In this document: positions 6,954 through 13,140 of the stretch, piece by piece
Layout of the letters: every line of letters begins with the position of its first letter
Numbering within the stretch: the stretch's first letter is position 1
Assembly: GCA_016235555.1 (NCBI GenBank)
Contig: JACRKC010000031.1
Span: 1 to 35,106 of the forward strand
Source of the DNA: Verrucomicrobiota bacterium
GTDB lineage: Bacteria > Verrucomicrobiota > Verrucomicrobiia > Opitutales > Opitutaceae
DNA length: 35,106 nt
Reading direction: 5' to 3'
Position numbers and translations under genes: made by a program
The notes under the pieces: model-generated
Told to the model about the DNA's origin: nothing
Seen by the model: only the letters and a program-made list of their open reading frames with translations
Databases searched by the model: none

Positions 6954-9767
6954 ATGCTCCGCGCGATGACCCGCGCTTTGCCCGCCACCCTCACCCTCAC
7001 TTGCGACGTCGCCATTTTGGGGGCCGGCGTCGGCGGCCTCGCCGCCGCGCTCGCCCTCGCCCGCGCCGGGCGCCGCGTCATTCTCACTGAGGAGTTTTCG
7101 TGGATCGGCGGCCAGCTCACGTCGCAGGCCATCCCACCCGACGAGCACGGCTGGATCGAACGTTTCGGTTGCACCGCTACGTATCGTGCCTTTCGCGAGG
7201 GTGTGCGGGCCTACTACCGCGCGCACTATCCGTTGCTGCCCGCCATCGCGGCCAACCCGCGCCTCAACCCCGGCAACGGCTGGGTTTCTCCCCTCTGTCA
7301 CGAGCCGCGCGTCGCCCTGGCCGTGCTCGAGGCGATGCTCGCGCCCCACGTCTCCTCCGGCCGCATCCTGATTCTGCGCCGTCATCGTCCGCGCGCCGTC
7401 GCGCTCGCTGGCGCCGACACCCTCGCCGCCGTCACCGTCGAATGCCTCGACACCGGCGTCGCCACCACGATCCGCGCAAGCTACTTTCTCGACGCCACGG
7501 AGAATGGCGACGTGCTCCCGCTCGCCAGCGTCGAGCACGTGACCGGGTCCGAATCACGCGCCCAGACCGGCGAACCCTCCGCGCCCGCCACCGCGCGCCC
7601 GTCAAACGTCCAGGCCTTCTCCGTTTGTTTCGTCCTCGAAGAACTCGCCGGCGAGGACCACACGATCCCGCGCCCCGGGCGCTACGATTTCTGGCGCAGC
7701 TATGTCCCGCGCCTCACGCCGCCGTGGCCCGGCCCGCTCCTCGGCTGGGCCGGCCTCAACCCGCGCACGATGGAAACGATGCGCTACAACTTCAACCCGC
7801 ACCGCGAGAAGCCCGGCCTGTTCTCCGGCCTGTGGGCCTTCCGCCGCATCATCGACCGCGCGCAGTTCGCCCCCGGCGCCTACCGCAGCGACGTGTGCCT
7901 CGTGAACTGGCCGATGATCGACTACATGGAGGGCGACTTGCTCACGTGCTCCGACGCCGAGCGCACCGCCCGCCTCGCCGACGCCAAGCAACTCAGCCTC
8001 TCGATGGTCCATTGGTTGCAGACCGAGGCGCCGCGCCCCGACGTCGGCACCGGCTGGCCCGGCCTCCGCCTCCGCGCCGATCTCCTCGGCACCGCCGACG
8101 GACTCGCGATGGCGCCCTACATCCGCGAGTCGCGCCGCATCCTTGCGCGCACCACGATCCGCGAGCAGGACGTGTCGGCGAAATTCCGCCCCGGCGATAC
8201 CCTCGCCGAGCGCTACGAGGACTCCGTCGGCATCGGTTACTACCGCATCGATCTCCATCCCTCGACGGGCGGCGACAACTACATCGACGTGCCGTCGCTG
8301 CCGTTCCGCATCCCGCTCGGCGCGCTCATCCCGCAGCGCGTCACGAATCTCCTCCCCGCCGCGAAAAATCTCGGCACCACGCACCTCACCAACGGCTGTT
8401 ACCGCCTCCATCCCGTCGAGTGGAACATCGGCGAAGCCGCCGGCGCGCTCGCCGCCTTCTGCCTCGCGGAAGGCACCACGCCCGCCGCCGTCCACGCCGC
8501 CGCGGATCGGCGCGCCGCGTTTCAACGCGAGCTCGTCGCGCGTGGCGTCGAACTCGCCTGGCCCGAAAACCTCAACCTCGACGACGGCGACCCCCACGCG
8601 CACGCTCGCTGTACGCCCCCTCTCCCGCCCTACCGACAGTGTAACCTATTGGGTTACACTCCGCATTCCGCAATGCCGCCTTCTCCCGCCAGCTACCAAT
8701 CGCTCGCCGCCCAAGTCGCCGCGCGTATCGCCGACGAGATCCGCGCGGGCACCTGGCAGGAATGGCTGCCCGGCGAGCGCGCGCTCACCGACTCGTTGCA
8801 GGTGAGCCGCAAGACCCTCCGCAAGGCCCTCGCCCAACTCCAGCGCGACGGCACGCTCGTCACCACGCACGGCCTCGGCCACCGCATCACCCTCGCCGCG
8901 CCGTCCTCCGCCCGCCGCGCGGATGCGACCATCGGCCTGCTCACCCCCGAATCGCTCGAAAACCTCCGCCCCTACACCGCACTCTGGGTTGACGAATTGC
9001 GCGCACTGCTGATCGAGCACGGCGCGCGCCTCAACACTTTCGCCGGCCACCGATACTTCAACACCCGCCCCGACAAGGCCCTCGCCCGCCTCGTCCAGCA
9101 GAACCCGCAGACCGGCTGGGTGCTCGCCCACACCAACGAGCAGATTCAGCAGTGGTTCTGCGATCATCGCGTGCCATGCGTGATCGCCGGCTCCTGCCAC
9201 CACGGGTTCGATCTGCCCAACGTCGACTGGGACAACTTCGCCATCTGCCGCCACGCCGCTGGCGCGATGTTGCGCCTCGGCCACCGTCGGGTCGCGTTTC
9301 TCACGAGGCAATCACAGCGCGCCGGCGATCTCGAGAGCGAGGCGGGGTTTATTGACGGCGTGCGCCGCTCACGCGCCGGCGCCGAACCCGTCATCCTGCG
9401 CCACGACGGCACCGCCGGGGGCGTCAATCGCGTGCTCACCCGGCTCTTCAGCTCCGCGTCCGCGCCGACGGCGCTCCTCATCGCCAACACCGTCTACTAC
9501 CTCAGTGCGATCACGTTTCTCGCACAGCGCGGTCTGCGCGTGCCACGGGACGTCTCACTCGTCTCGCGCAACGACGACACGTTCCTCAATTACGTCACAC
9601 CCGCCCCGACGCGTTACACCGGCAACGCGAAAACCTACGCCAAACGTCTCCTCCAGCCGATCCAGTCCATCCTGCGCGGCGAGCCCGCCACGCCTCCCGT
9701 GCAGCGCATCGAACCGACCTTCCTCCCCGGCGCCTCGCTCACCGCGCCTTTGTCATCCATTAGATGA
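6954..9767 (+). CDS. FAD-dependent oxidoreductase fused in frame to a GntR/LacI-type regulator
   Basis: A 937-residue open frame with no stop between two normally separate proteins. Residues about 5-555 are a FAD_oxidored-family enzyme (PF12831 type): a Rossmann FAD-binding motif GAGVGGLAAALALARAG, the WIGGQLTSQ segment after it, and a C-terminal FAD-closing region (NLLPAAKNLGTTHLTNGCYRLHP). Its probable start is ATG 6954 or ATG 6966 four codons later. Residues 574-937 are a complete transcription regulator beginning at an internal ATG (8673). The linker (about residues 556-573) is Pro-rich and partly encoded by a DNA dyad that looks like an operator, so it resembles former intergenic sequence whose stop was lost. 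It could be a true fusion, or two genes in which the regulator is also made from its own start. The substrate is unknown; the context suggests a sugar or sugar-acid oxidation step. Confidence 0.75.
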   Translation: MLRAMTRALPATLTLTCDVAILGAGVGGLAAALALARAGRRVILTEEFSWIGGQLTSQAIPPDEHGWIERFGCTATYRAFREGVRAYYRAHYPLLPAIAANPRLNPGNGWVSPLCHEPRVALAVLEAMLAPHVSSGRILILRRHRPRAVALAGADTLAAVTVECLDTGVATTIRASYFLDATENGDVLPLASVEHVTGSESRAQTGEPSAPATARPSNVQAFSVCFVLEELAGEDHTIPRPGRYDFWRSYVPRLTPPWPGPLLGWAGLNPRTMETMRYNFNPHREKPGLFSGLWAFRRIIDRAQFAPGAYRSDVCLVNWPMIDYMEGDLLTCSDAERTARLADAKQLSLSMVHWLQTEAPRPDVGTGWPGLRLRADLLGTADGLAMAPYIRESRRILARTTIREQDVSAKFRPGDTLAERYEDSVGIGYYRIDLHPSTGGDNYIDVPSLPFRIPLGALIPQRVTNLLPAAKNLGTTHLTNGCYRLHPVEWNIGEAAGALAAFCLAEGTTPAAVHAAADRRAAFQRELVARGVELAWPENLNLDDGDPHAHARCTPPLPPYRQCNLLGYTPHSAMPPSPASYQSLAAQVAARIADEIRAGTWQEWLPGERALTDSLQVSRKTLRKALAQLQRDGTLVTTHGLGHRITLAAPSSARRADATIGLLTPESLENLRPYTALWVDELRALLIEHGARLNTFAGHRYFNTRPDKALARLVQQNPQTGWVLAHTNEQIQQWFCDHRVPCVIAGSCHHGFDLPNVDWDNFAICRHAAGAMLRLGHRRVAFLTRQSQRAGDLESEAGFIDGVRRSRAGAEPVILRHDGTAGGVNRVLTRLFSSASAPTALLIANTVYYLSAITFLAQRGLRVPRDVSLVSRNDDTFLNYVTPAPTRYTGNAKTYAKRLLQPIQSILRGEPATPPVQRIEPTFLPGASLTAPLSSIR
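8638..8660. promoter_or_regulatory. Operator-like dyad O1 upstream of the regulator start
   Basis: Arms 8638-8648 (AGTGTAACCTA) and 8650-8660 (TGGGTTACACT) match at 10 of 11 positions around a single central base. It ends 12 bases before the regulator ATG, a position fitting autoregulation. It shares the core TGTMAYCYATTRGRTKACA with dyads at 9750, 9806 and 21328, and its changes are compensated on both arms. Confidence 0.6.
8673..9767 (+). CDS. GntR-HTH regulator with LacI-type sensor domain (internal start of the fused frame)
   Basis: From ATG 8673 this is a 364-residue regulator, the usual length for AraR-like proteins. Residues about 8-75 are a winged helix of the GntR family (LPGERALTDSLQVSRKTLRKAL, then a DGTLVTTHGLGHRI wing). 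Residues about 88-355 are a periplasmic-binding-protein-like sensor domain as in LacI/GalR (the segments ATIGLLTPESLEN, GHRRVAFLTRQ and RGLRVPRDVSLVSRNDD). Such proteins bind DNA dyads and release them on sugar binding. A dyad lies just upstream of the start, and another overlaps the stop codon. It is listed separately because it may be translated independently of the upstream oxidoreductase, with which it shares an uninterrupted frame. It is the likely local controller of the sugar genes. Confidence 0.75.
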   Translation: MPPSPASYQSLAAQVAARIADEIRAGTWQEWLPGERALTDSLQVSRKTLRKALAQLQRDGTLVTTHGLGHRITLAAPSSARRADATIGLLTPESLENLRPYTALWVDELRALLIEHGARLNTFAGHRYFNTRPDKALARLVQQNPQTGWVLAHTNEQIQQWFCDHRVPCVIAGSCHHGFDLPNVDWDNFAICRHAAGAMLRLGHRRVAFLTRQSQRAGDLESEAGFIDGVRRSRAGAEPVILRHDGTAGGVNRVLTRLFSSASAPTALLIANTVYYLSAITFLAQRGLRVPRDVSLVSRNDDTFLNYVTPAPTRYTGNAKTYAKRLLQPIQSILRGEPATPPVQRIEPTFLPGASLTAPLSSIR

Positions 9768-9770
9768 CAA
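9750..9770. promoter_or_regulatory. Operator-like dyad O2 overlapping the regulator stop codon
   Basis: Arms TTGTCATCCA (9750-9759) and TAGATGACAA (9761-9770) match at 9 of 10 positions. The TGA stop at 9765-9767 is inside the right arm. Its centre is 57 bases from that of the next dyad. Confidence 0.55.
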
Positions 9771-9805
9771 TCAATCCTGGCCGTCTCATAGGTAAATCAG
9801 GCAGG

Positions 9806-9828
9806 TTTGTCATCTAATAGATGACAAA
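9806..9828. promoter_or_regulatory. Operator-like dyad O3, perfect palindrome
   Basis: Arms TTTGTCATCTA (9806-9816) and TAGATGACAAA (9818-9828) are perfect inverted copies around one base. It shares its core with O1, O2 and O4. No rightward gene follows, because the aldolase gene converges on this site, so its target is unclear. Confidence 0.6.
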
Positions 9829-9856
9829 ATGCAGGCCTGGCGGGCGACCGCGCTCG

Positions 9857-9873
9857 ACCGGCCGGCGGCCGGT
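9857..9873. terminator. Possible bidirectional terminator hairpin between convergent genes
   Basis: ACCGGCC and GGCCGGT arms with a 3-base loop lie between the regulator stop (9767) and the aldolase stop (9897, minus strand). No clear T-run follows on either side, so only the position and stem support it. Confidence 0.35.
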
Positions 9874-9896
9874 TCTAGAAAAGAAACCGCCCGCCC

Positions 9897-10715
9897 TCAC
9901 TCCACCGCAAACGTCTTCGTCAGTTCGCGGAGCCCGAGATTCATCACGCGCACATCGCCGCCCGGGCAGATCAACTGCGCGCCGAGATCGCGCACCTGCT
10001 GCCACATCTCGCGCCCGACGCCGAGCGTGCCCCAGAACCTGCCGTGCCGCCGGCACGATTCGCCGAGCCGCTGCATGACCGCGATCACGTCCGGATGCGC
10101 AATCTGGCCGAGTTTGCCGATGCGGTGCGCGTAGTCCCCCGGCCCGAAGAAAATCCCGTCCACCCCCGGCACCGCCACGATTTCGTCGATCGCGGCCACG
10201 GCCTCCGGCGTCTCGATCTGCATCAGGATCGCGACCTCGTTGTTCTGGTGGCGCACGTAGTCCGCCGCCGGCACCGTGCCGTAGCGCGCATCAATCCCCC
10301 CGCCGTTCCAACCCCGCAGGCCGGTCACCTCGCCCGGCGCCGGCGCGGGGTTGTTGAATTTCGCCCAGCTCACGATGCGCCGGGCCTCCTCCGCGCTGTC
10401 CACCATCGCGCACATGATGCCGCCCACGCCGCTCTCCAACACGCGCATCACCGACTGGTAGTCGACCGCCTTGAACCGCGCGATCGTCGTGACCGGATAG
10501 GCGCGCGCCACCAGGTTCAGCACCGCCAGATCCTGCGTGGGAATGTCGAAGTGTTCGAGGTCGAACCACAGCGAGGGGAACAGCCCCGAATTGCACACGA
10601 AGTCCACGTGGCGCGGCGTCGCATGGTTGCCGACCACATAGAGCGGCTCGACCGCACCGCTGCGCATGTGGGCGAGCAGTTGATTGGCACGCAGCGTGGA
10701 GGGGAGACCGCTCAT
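9897..10715 (-). CDS. HpcH/HpaI family aldolase
   Basis: A 272-residue protein from ATG 10713-10715; a longer frame upstream (to 10829) lacks family similarity and is rejected. It has the metal-dependent class II pyruvate aldolase signature: a glutamate in LWFDLEHFDI, the metal-binding region IMQIETPEAVAAIDEIV, and GIFFGPGDYAHRIG, which corresponds to the substrate-binding strand. Members such as HpaI and GarL cleave 2-keto-3-deoxy sugar acids or homologues to pyruvate plus an aldehyde in the cytoplasm. It is divergent from araD across a 137-base spacer and convergent with the regulator. With the ExuT-like permease it suggests sugar-acid breakdown. The substrate (for example 2-keto-3-deoxyglucarate) is inferred. 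Confidence 0.85.
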   Translation of the reverse strand: MSGLPSTLRANQLLAHMRSGAVEPLYVVGNHATPRHVDFVCNSGLFPSLWFDLEHFDIPTQDLAVLNLVARAYPVTTIARFKAVDYQSVMRVLESGVGGIMCAMVDSAEEARRIVSWAKFNNPAPAPGEVTGLRGWNGGGIDARYGTVPAADYVRHQNNEVAILMQIETPEAVAAIDEIVAVPGVDGIFFGPGDYAHRIGKLGQIAHPDVIAVMQRLGESCRRHGRFWGTLGVGREMWQQVRDLGAQLICPGGDVRVMNLGLRELTKTFAVE

Positions 10716-10761
10716 GGCCCGAGCAGGGCCCCGCCGAGGTCCGACCGCAACGGGCCACGAC

Positions 10762-10782
10762 TGGTCGCCGCAGGAGTCCACC
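10762..10782. repeat. Possible REP arm in the divergent aldolase-araD spacer
   Basis: The complement reads GTGGA...GCGGCGACCAG, similar to the arm at 3549-3572. The rest of the 137-base spacer should hold the two divergent promoters, but I see no convincing -35/-10 pair or operator dyad there. Confidence 0.35.
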
Positions 10783-10852
10783 GCCCGGCCGCTGTATTTC
10801 CGCTTGGCCAGCGGTTGTTTCAGTTCCACCCTTCTCCCTTCCCGCCATCGCC

Positions 10853-11551
10853 ATGCTCAACGACCTCAAACGCGAAGCCTACGAAGCCAACATGGCCCTG
10901 CAGAAGCATGGGCTCATCAACCTCACCTTCGGCAACGCCTCGGCCATCGACCGTGCCAAGGGCATCTTCGCCATCAAGCCCAGCGGCGTGCCCTACGAGG
11001 AACTTTCGCCCGGCGACATGGTGCTCGTCGACCTGCACGGCAAGAAGGTCGAGGGCAGCCTGAATCCCTCCTCGGACACGCCGACGCACCGCCATCTCTA
11101 CCGTGCCTTCAAGAAAATCGGGGGCGTCGTCCACACTCACTCCGCCTGCGCCACGGCGTTCGCCCAGGCCGGCCGCCCGATCCCGATCTTCGGAACCACC
11201 CATGCCGACTTTTTCAACGGCGACGTGCCCGTGACCCGCAAACTCACCTCCATCGAAATCGAGGACTCCTACGAATGGTCGACCGGCGGCGTGATCGTCG
11301 AACGCTTCCTCGCCGACGAACTCGACCCGCTCGATTTTCCCGGTGTGCTCGTCAACCGTCACGGGCCGTTCTCTTGGGGCACGACCGCCGCCAAGGCAGT
11401 CGAATCTGCCGTCGCCATGGAACTCGTCGCGCGCATGGCGCTGATGACCCTCGAGCTCGCGCCCAAATTGAAGCCCATCGAGCCGGAGCTCCTCGAACGC
11501 CACTTCGACCGCAAACACGGCGCGACCGCGACTTACGGCCAGAAAAAATAG
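10853..11551 (+). CDS. araD: L-ribulose-5-phosphate 4-epimerase (class II aldolase family)
   Basis: A 232-residue cytoplasmic enzyme, matching the usual length of AraD (about 231). It has the family landmarks in order: LTFGNASAID, IKPSGVPYEEL (phosphate binding), zinc ligands in HTHSACATAFAQAGRPI, GTTHADFFNGDVPVTR and a third zinc histidine in NRHGPFSWG. It interconverts L-ribulose 5-phosphate and D-xylulose 5-phosphate, feeding arabinose or ascorbate-type sugars into the pentose phosphate pathway. The ATG at 10853 matches the family start. No araA or araB is in the window, so it could equally be the UlaF/SgbE version of the enzyme in a sugar-acid route, which fits the aldolase and permease nearby. 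Confidence 0.9.
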   Translation: MLNDLKREAYEANMALQKHGLINLTFGNASAIDRAKGIFAIKPSGVPYEELSPGDMVLVDLHGKKVEGSLNPSSDTPTHRHLYRAFKKIGGVVHTHSACATAFAQAGRPIPIFGTTHADFFNGDVPVTRKLTSIEIEDSYEWSTGGVIVERFLADELDPLDFPGVLVNRHGPFSWGTTAAKAVESAVAMELVARMALMTLELAPKLKPIEPELLERHFDRKHGATATYGQKK

Positions 11552-11645
11552 CACGCCTCGGGCGCCCGGCCGACGCCACCCCAGCGGGGCCGGACCGAGT
11601 GTCGCACCAGTTATACCAAGCGCTCTTGCGAAATGGACCGTCGAT

Positions 11646-11671
11646 GTAGGGCGGAGTCGCCGAACTCCGCC
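11646..11671. repeat. REP, GTAGGGCGGRGTCGCC family
   Basis: GTAG head and a GGCGGAGTC/GAACTCCGCC hairpin. The same family forms a two-arm element inside the glycosyltransferase gene at 27756-27830. Confidence 0.7.
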
Positions 11672-11744
11672 GCCCCACACCCCTGACACCGGCCCACCAC
11701 CGCATAGCCGCACCGCATTTCGCTGACAAAACGCATGGCCTGAG

Positions 11745-11770
11745 GTGGAGCGCGTTGCCCCCAACGCGCT
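11745..11770. repeat. REP, GTGGAGCGCGTTG family
   Basis: GTGG head and an AGCGCGTTG/CAACGCGCT hairpin with a CCCC loop. This is the commonest family here, with further copies at 20050, 20152, 20193, 21199, 21426, 27956, 28003, 28432, 28523, 35039 and 35089. Confidence 0.8.
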
Positions 11771-11790
11771 GGCTTGAGTGCGAGCGTCCT

Positions 11791-11852
11791 GACTGAGGCG
11801 GGACGCCTCAGCCACTATGTCGAGCCGTCGTGGACGAGGCGTCTCGCCTCGT
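11791..11852. repeat. REP pair, GTGG(A/C)YGAGGCGTC family, opposite polarity
   Basis: A reverse copy at 11791-11815 is followed by a forward copy at 11830-11852. The order is the inverse of the pair at 6768-6822, so the two hairpins face outward with their GTGG heads toward the middle. Confidence 0.7.
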
Positions 11853-11935
11853 GCTTGGCCGGAACAGTGCAACCCGCCGACAGCTCAACGCCGCACCGGA
11901 TTTACCTCACGGCCCACGCCGCGAGAAAACTGCTG

Positions 11936-12184
11936 TCAACGATGCTGCGCACAGCGGCCATAACGCTTCATGCGCTCCGCCTGGCTGGGCCCCGTGCCCT
12001 CGCCCATGCCGATGAAATCATACAGCGCCGCGGCCATGTCGATCCCGGAGGCCTGCACCAACCCGCGCTCGAACGCCTCGCGATGCGCCTGTGCGTATTG
12101 CTTGCGCTCCGCCGCCGCGCGCGCCCGGAGCCGGCGGTGCAACGGCGTCGGAATGCGGAAAGTTTTGGAAACGGCCGCGGGCAT
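11936..12184 (-). CDS. Ribbon-helix-helix antitoxin-like protein, orphan
   Basis: An 82-residue protein from ATG 12182-12184. The N-terminus SKTFRIPTPLHRRLRARAAAE resembles the beta-strand plus helix of ribbon-helix-helix DNA-binding antitoxins, and the tail (LYDFIGMGEGTGPSQAERMKRYG) resembles the toxin-wrapping region of VapB-like partners of PIN toxins. In that family the toxin gene normally follows directly on the same strand. Here the next sequence (11935 downwards) has no PIN-like frame and leads into repeats, so the toxin appears lost or displaced. The DNA-binding role is inferred from short similarity only. Confidence 0.6.
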   Translation of the reverse strand: MPAAVSKTFRIPTPLHRRLRARAAAERKQYAQAHREAFERGLVQASGIDMAAALYDFIGMGEGTGPSQAERMKRYGRCAQHR

Positions 12185-12308
12185 GATTGGTGTCTCACGT
12201 CGGTGTCTTACACTGTTAAGCGCACCCTCGATCTACCAATGACAATTCTAGTCCTAAGTCTCGCAGGCCGGCGTGGATATCGTCAGGGTTTCGATCCAAA
12301 AATTGAAC

Positions 12309-13115
12309 ATGCTCTTCGACTTCAGACTTCGCCCACTTGACGAAATCACACCTTGGGGCGAACCACCGGATTTATCGCTGTCTTGGTTTGGCCTCACCGA
12401 CGGTCTCTACAGATTGGAAGTTGGAGATGAGCATCTCTTTTCCTACACGGATGAGATTTCGGCCTCTTGGGCTGCAAAGCATCCGGGCTTTTCTGGTGCA
12501 TATGTCGACTATCAGGTAGTGCGCCTGTGGGAGGACGTTTGCTCAATACTCCCAGACGTTCTCTCTCCCATCCCTCCTGCTTTTGCTGCTTTCTTTTCGG
12601 GCAAAAATCCAACGATTCTTGCACAACTCGTGACCGCTGAGAAATGGTGGCGAGGGCTCGACGATAGCGAAAGGGAAGAAACAAACGAGGACACTTATCG
12701 GGCAGCCATAACATGGGCAGCCAGCCGGCGCCTCGATTCTCTTTACCTCAAAGGCGGACCGAGAATCTGGATGTCTACTTTCGTCGATACATTCACTATC
12801 ACGTGGGACAACAGTGACATCAAGATTGACGAAACTGAAGTCTGGTCCGCGCGTCGCGGTAGCTACTCTATGCCACGTAGCAAATTCCTTGAAGAAGTTC
12901 GAAGTTTCAACAGCCGGTTACTCGCCCAAATGCACGAGAGGGTTCAGCAGGTGTGCGCAGACTGGCGTCGTCCAGAAATTCGCATCGACTTCGAACAACT
13001 ACGTCGCGAACAAATTGAAAGAGCAGAGACGCTACCCCGCGCATTGGCGACGGCTCCCACCTCCATCGATTGGGAAAGTGTGCAAGCTGCGATTCAGCGA
13101 GTCGCAAACATCTGA
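12309..13115 (+). CDS. DUF5984 family protein of unknown function
   Basis: A 268-residue protein from ATG 12309; a GTG at 12273 would add 12 residues but the family typically begins MLF-x-F-x-L-x-P, so the ATG is chosen. The N-terminus MLFDFRLRPLDEITPWGEPP followed by SLSWFGLTDGLYRLEVG is, from memory, characteristic of DUF5984. The middle is Trp-rich with acidic stretches, and the C-terminus is helical with many charged residues. There is no signal peptide or membrane segment. The gene is clearly richer in A/T than its neighbours, with many A/T-ending codons, which suggests acquisition by transfer. It converges on uvrA with 25 bases between stops. No function is assigned. Confidence 0.75.
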   Translation: MLFDFRLRPLDEITPWGEPPDLSLSWFGLTDGLYRLEVGDEHLFSYTDEISASWAAKHPGFSGAYVDYQVVRLWEDVCSILPDVLSPIPPAFAAFFSGKNPTILAQLVTAEKWWRGLDDSEREETNEDTYRAAITWAASRRLDSLYLKGGPRIWMSTFVDTFTITWDNSDIKIDETEVWSARRGSYSMPRSKFLEEVRSFNSRLLAQMHERVQQVCADWRRPEIRIDFEQLRREQIERAETLPRALATAPTSIDWESVQAAIQRVANI

Positions 13116-13140
13116 CGCCCTCTGGTCGCAGCTACTCAGC

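Larger units (their letters stand above)
11552..11935. other. 384-base non-coding stretch filled with REP elements
   Basis: No gene is seen between araD and the antitoxin-like gene. It holds a GTAGGGCGGAGTC REP (11646-11671), a GTGGAGCGCGTTG REP (11745-11770) and a GTGG-GAGGCG pair (11791-11852). Short unannotated stretches separate them, with no promoter signal I would defend. Confidence 0.7.

Noticed and set aside
9829-10134. A plus-strand open frame just after dyad O3 that could have been its target gene
   Set aside because: It is Arg/Pro/Ser-rich, antisense to the aldolase gene over most of its length, and shows no family signature.
12273-12308. GTG 12273 as the DUF5984 start
   Set aside because: The added residues do not resemble the family, which begins at the MLF motif of ATG 12309.
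12216-12357. A minus-strand peptide reading like a protein C-terminus (FLDRNPDDIHAGLRDLGLEL) overlapping the DUF5984 start
   Set aside because: It has no start codon, an upstream in-frame stop, and half of it is antisense to the conserved DUF5984 N-terminus, so it is probably coincidence or at most a short remnant.
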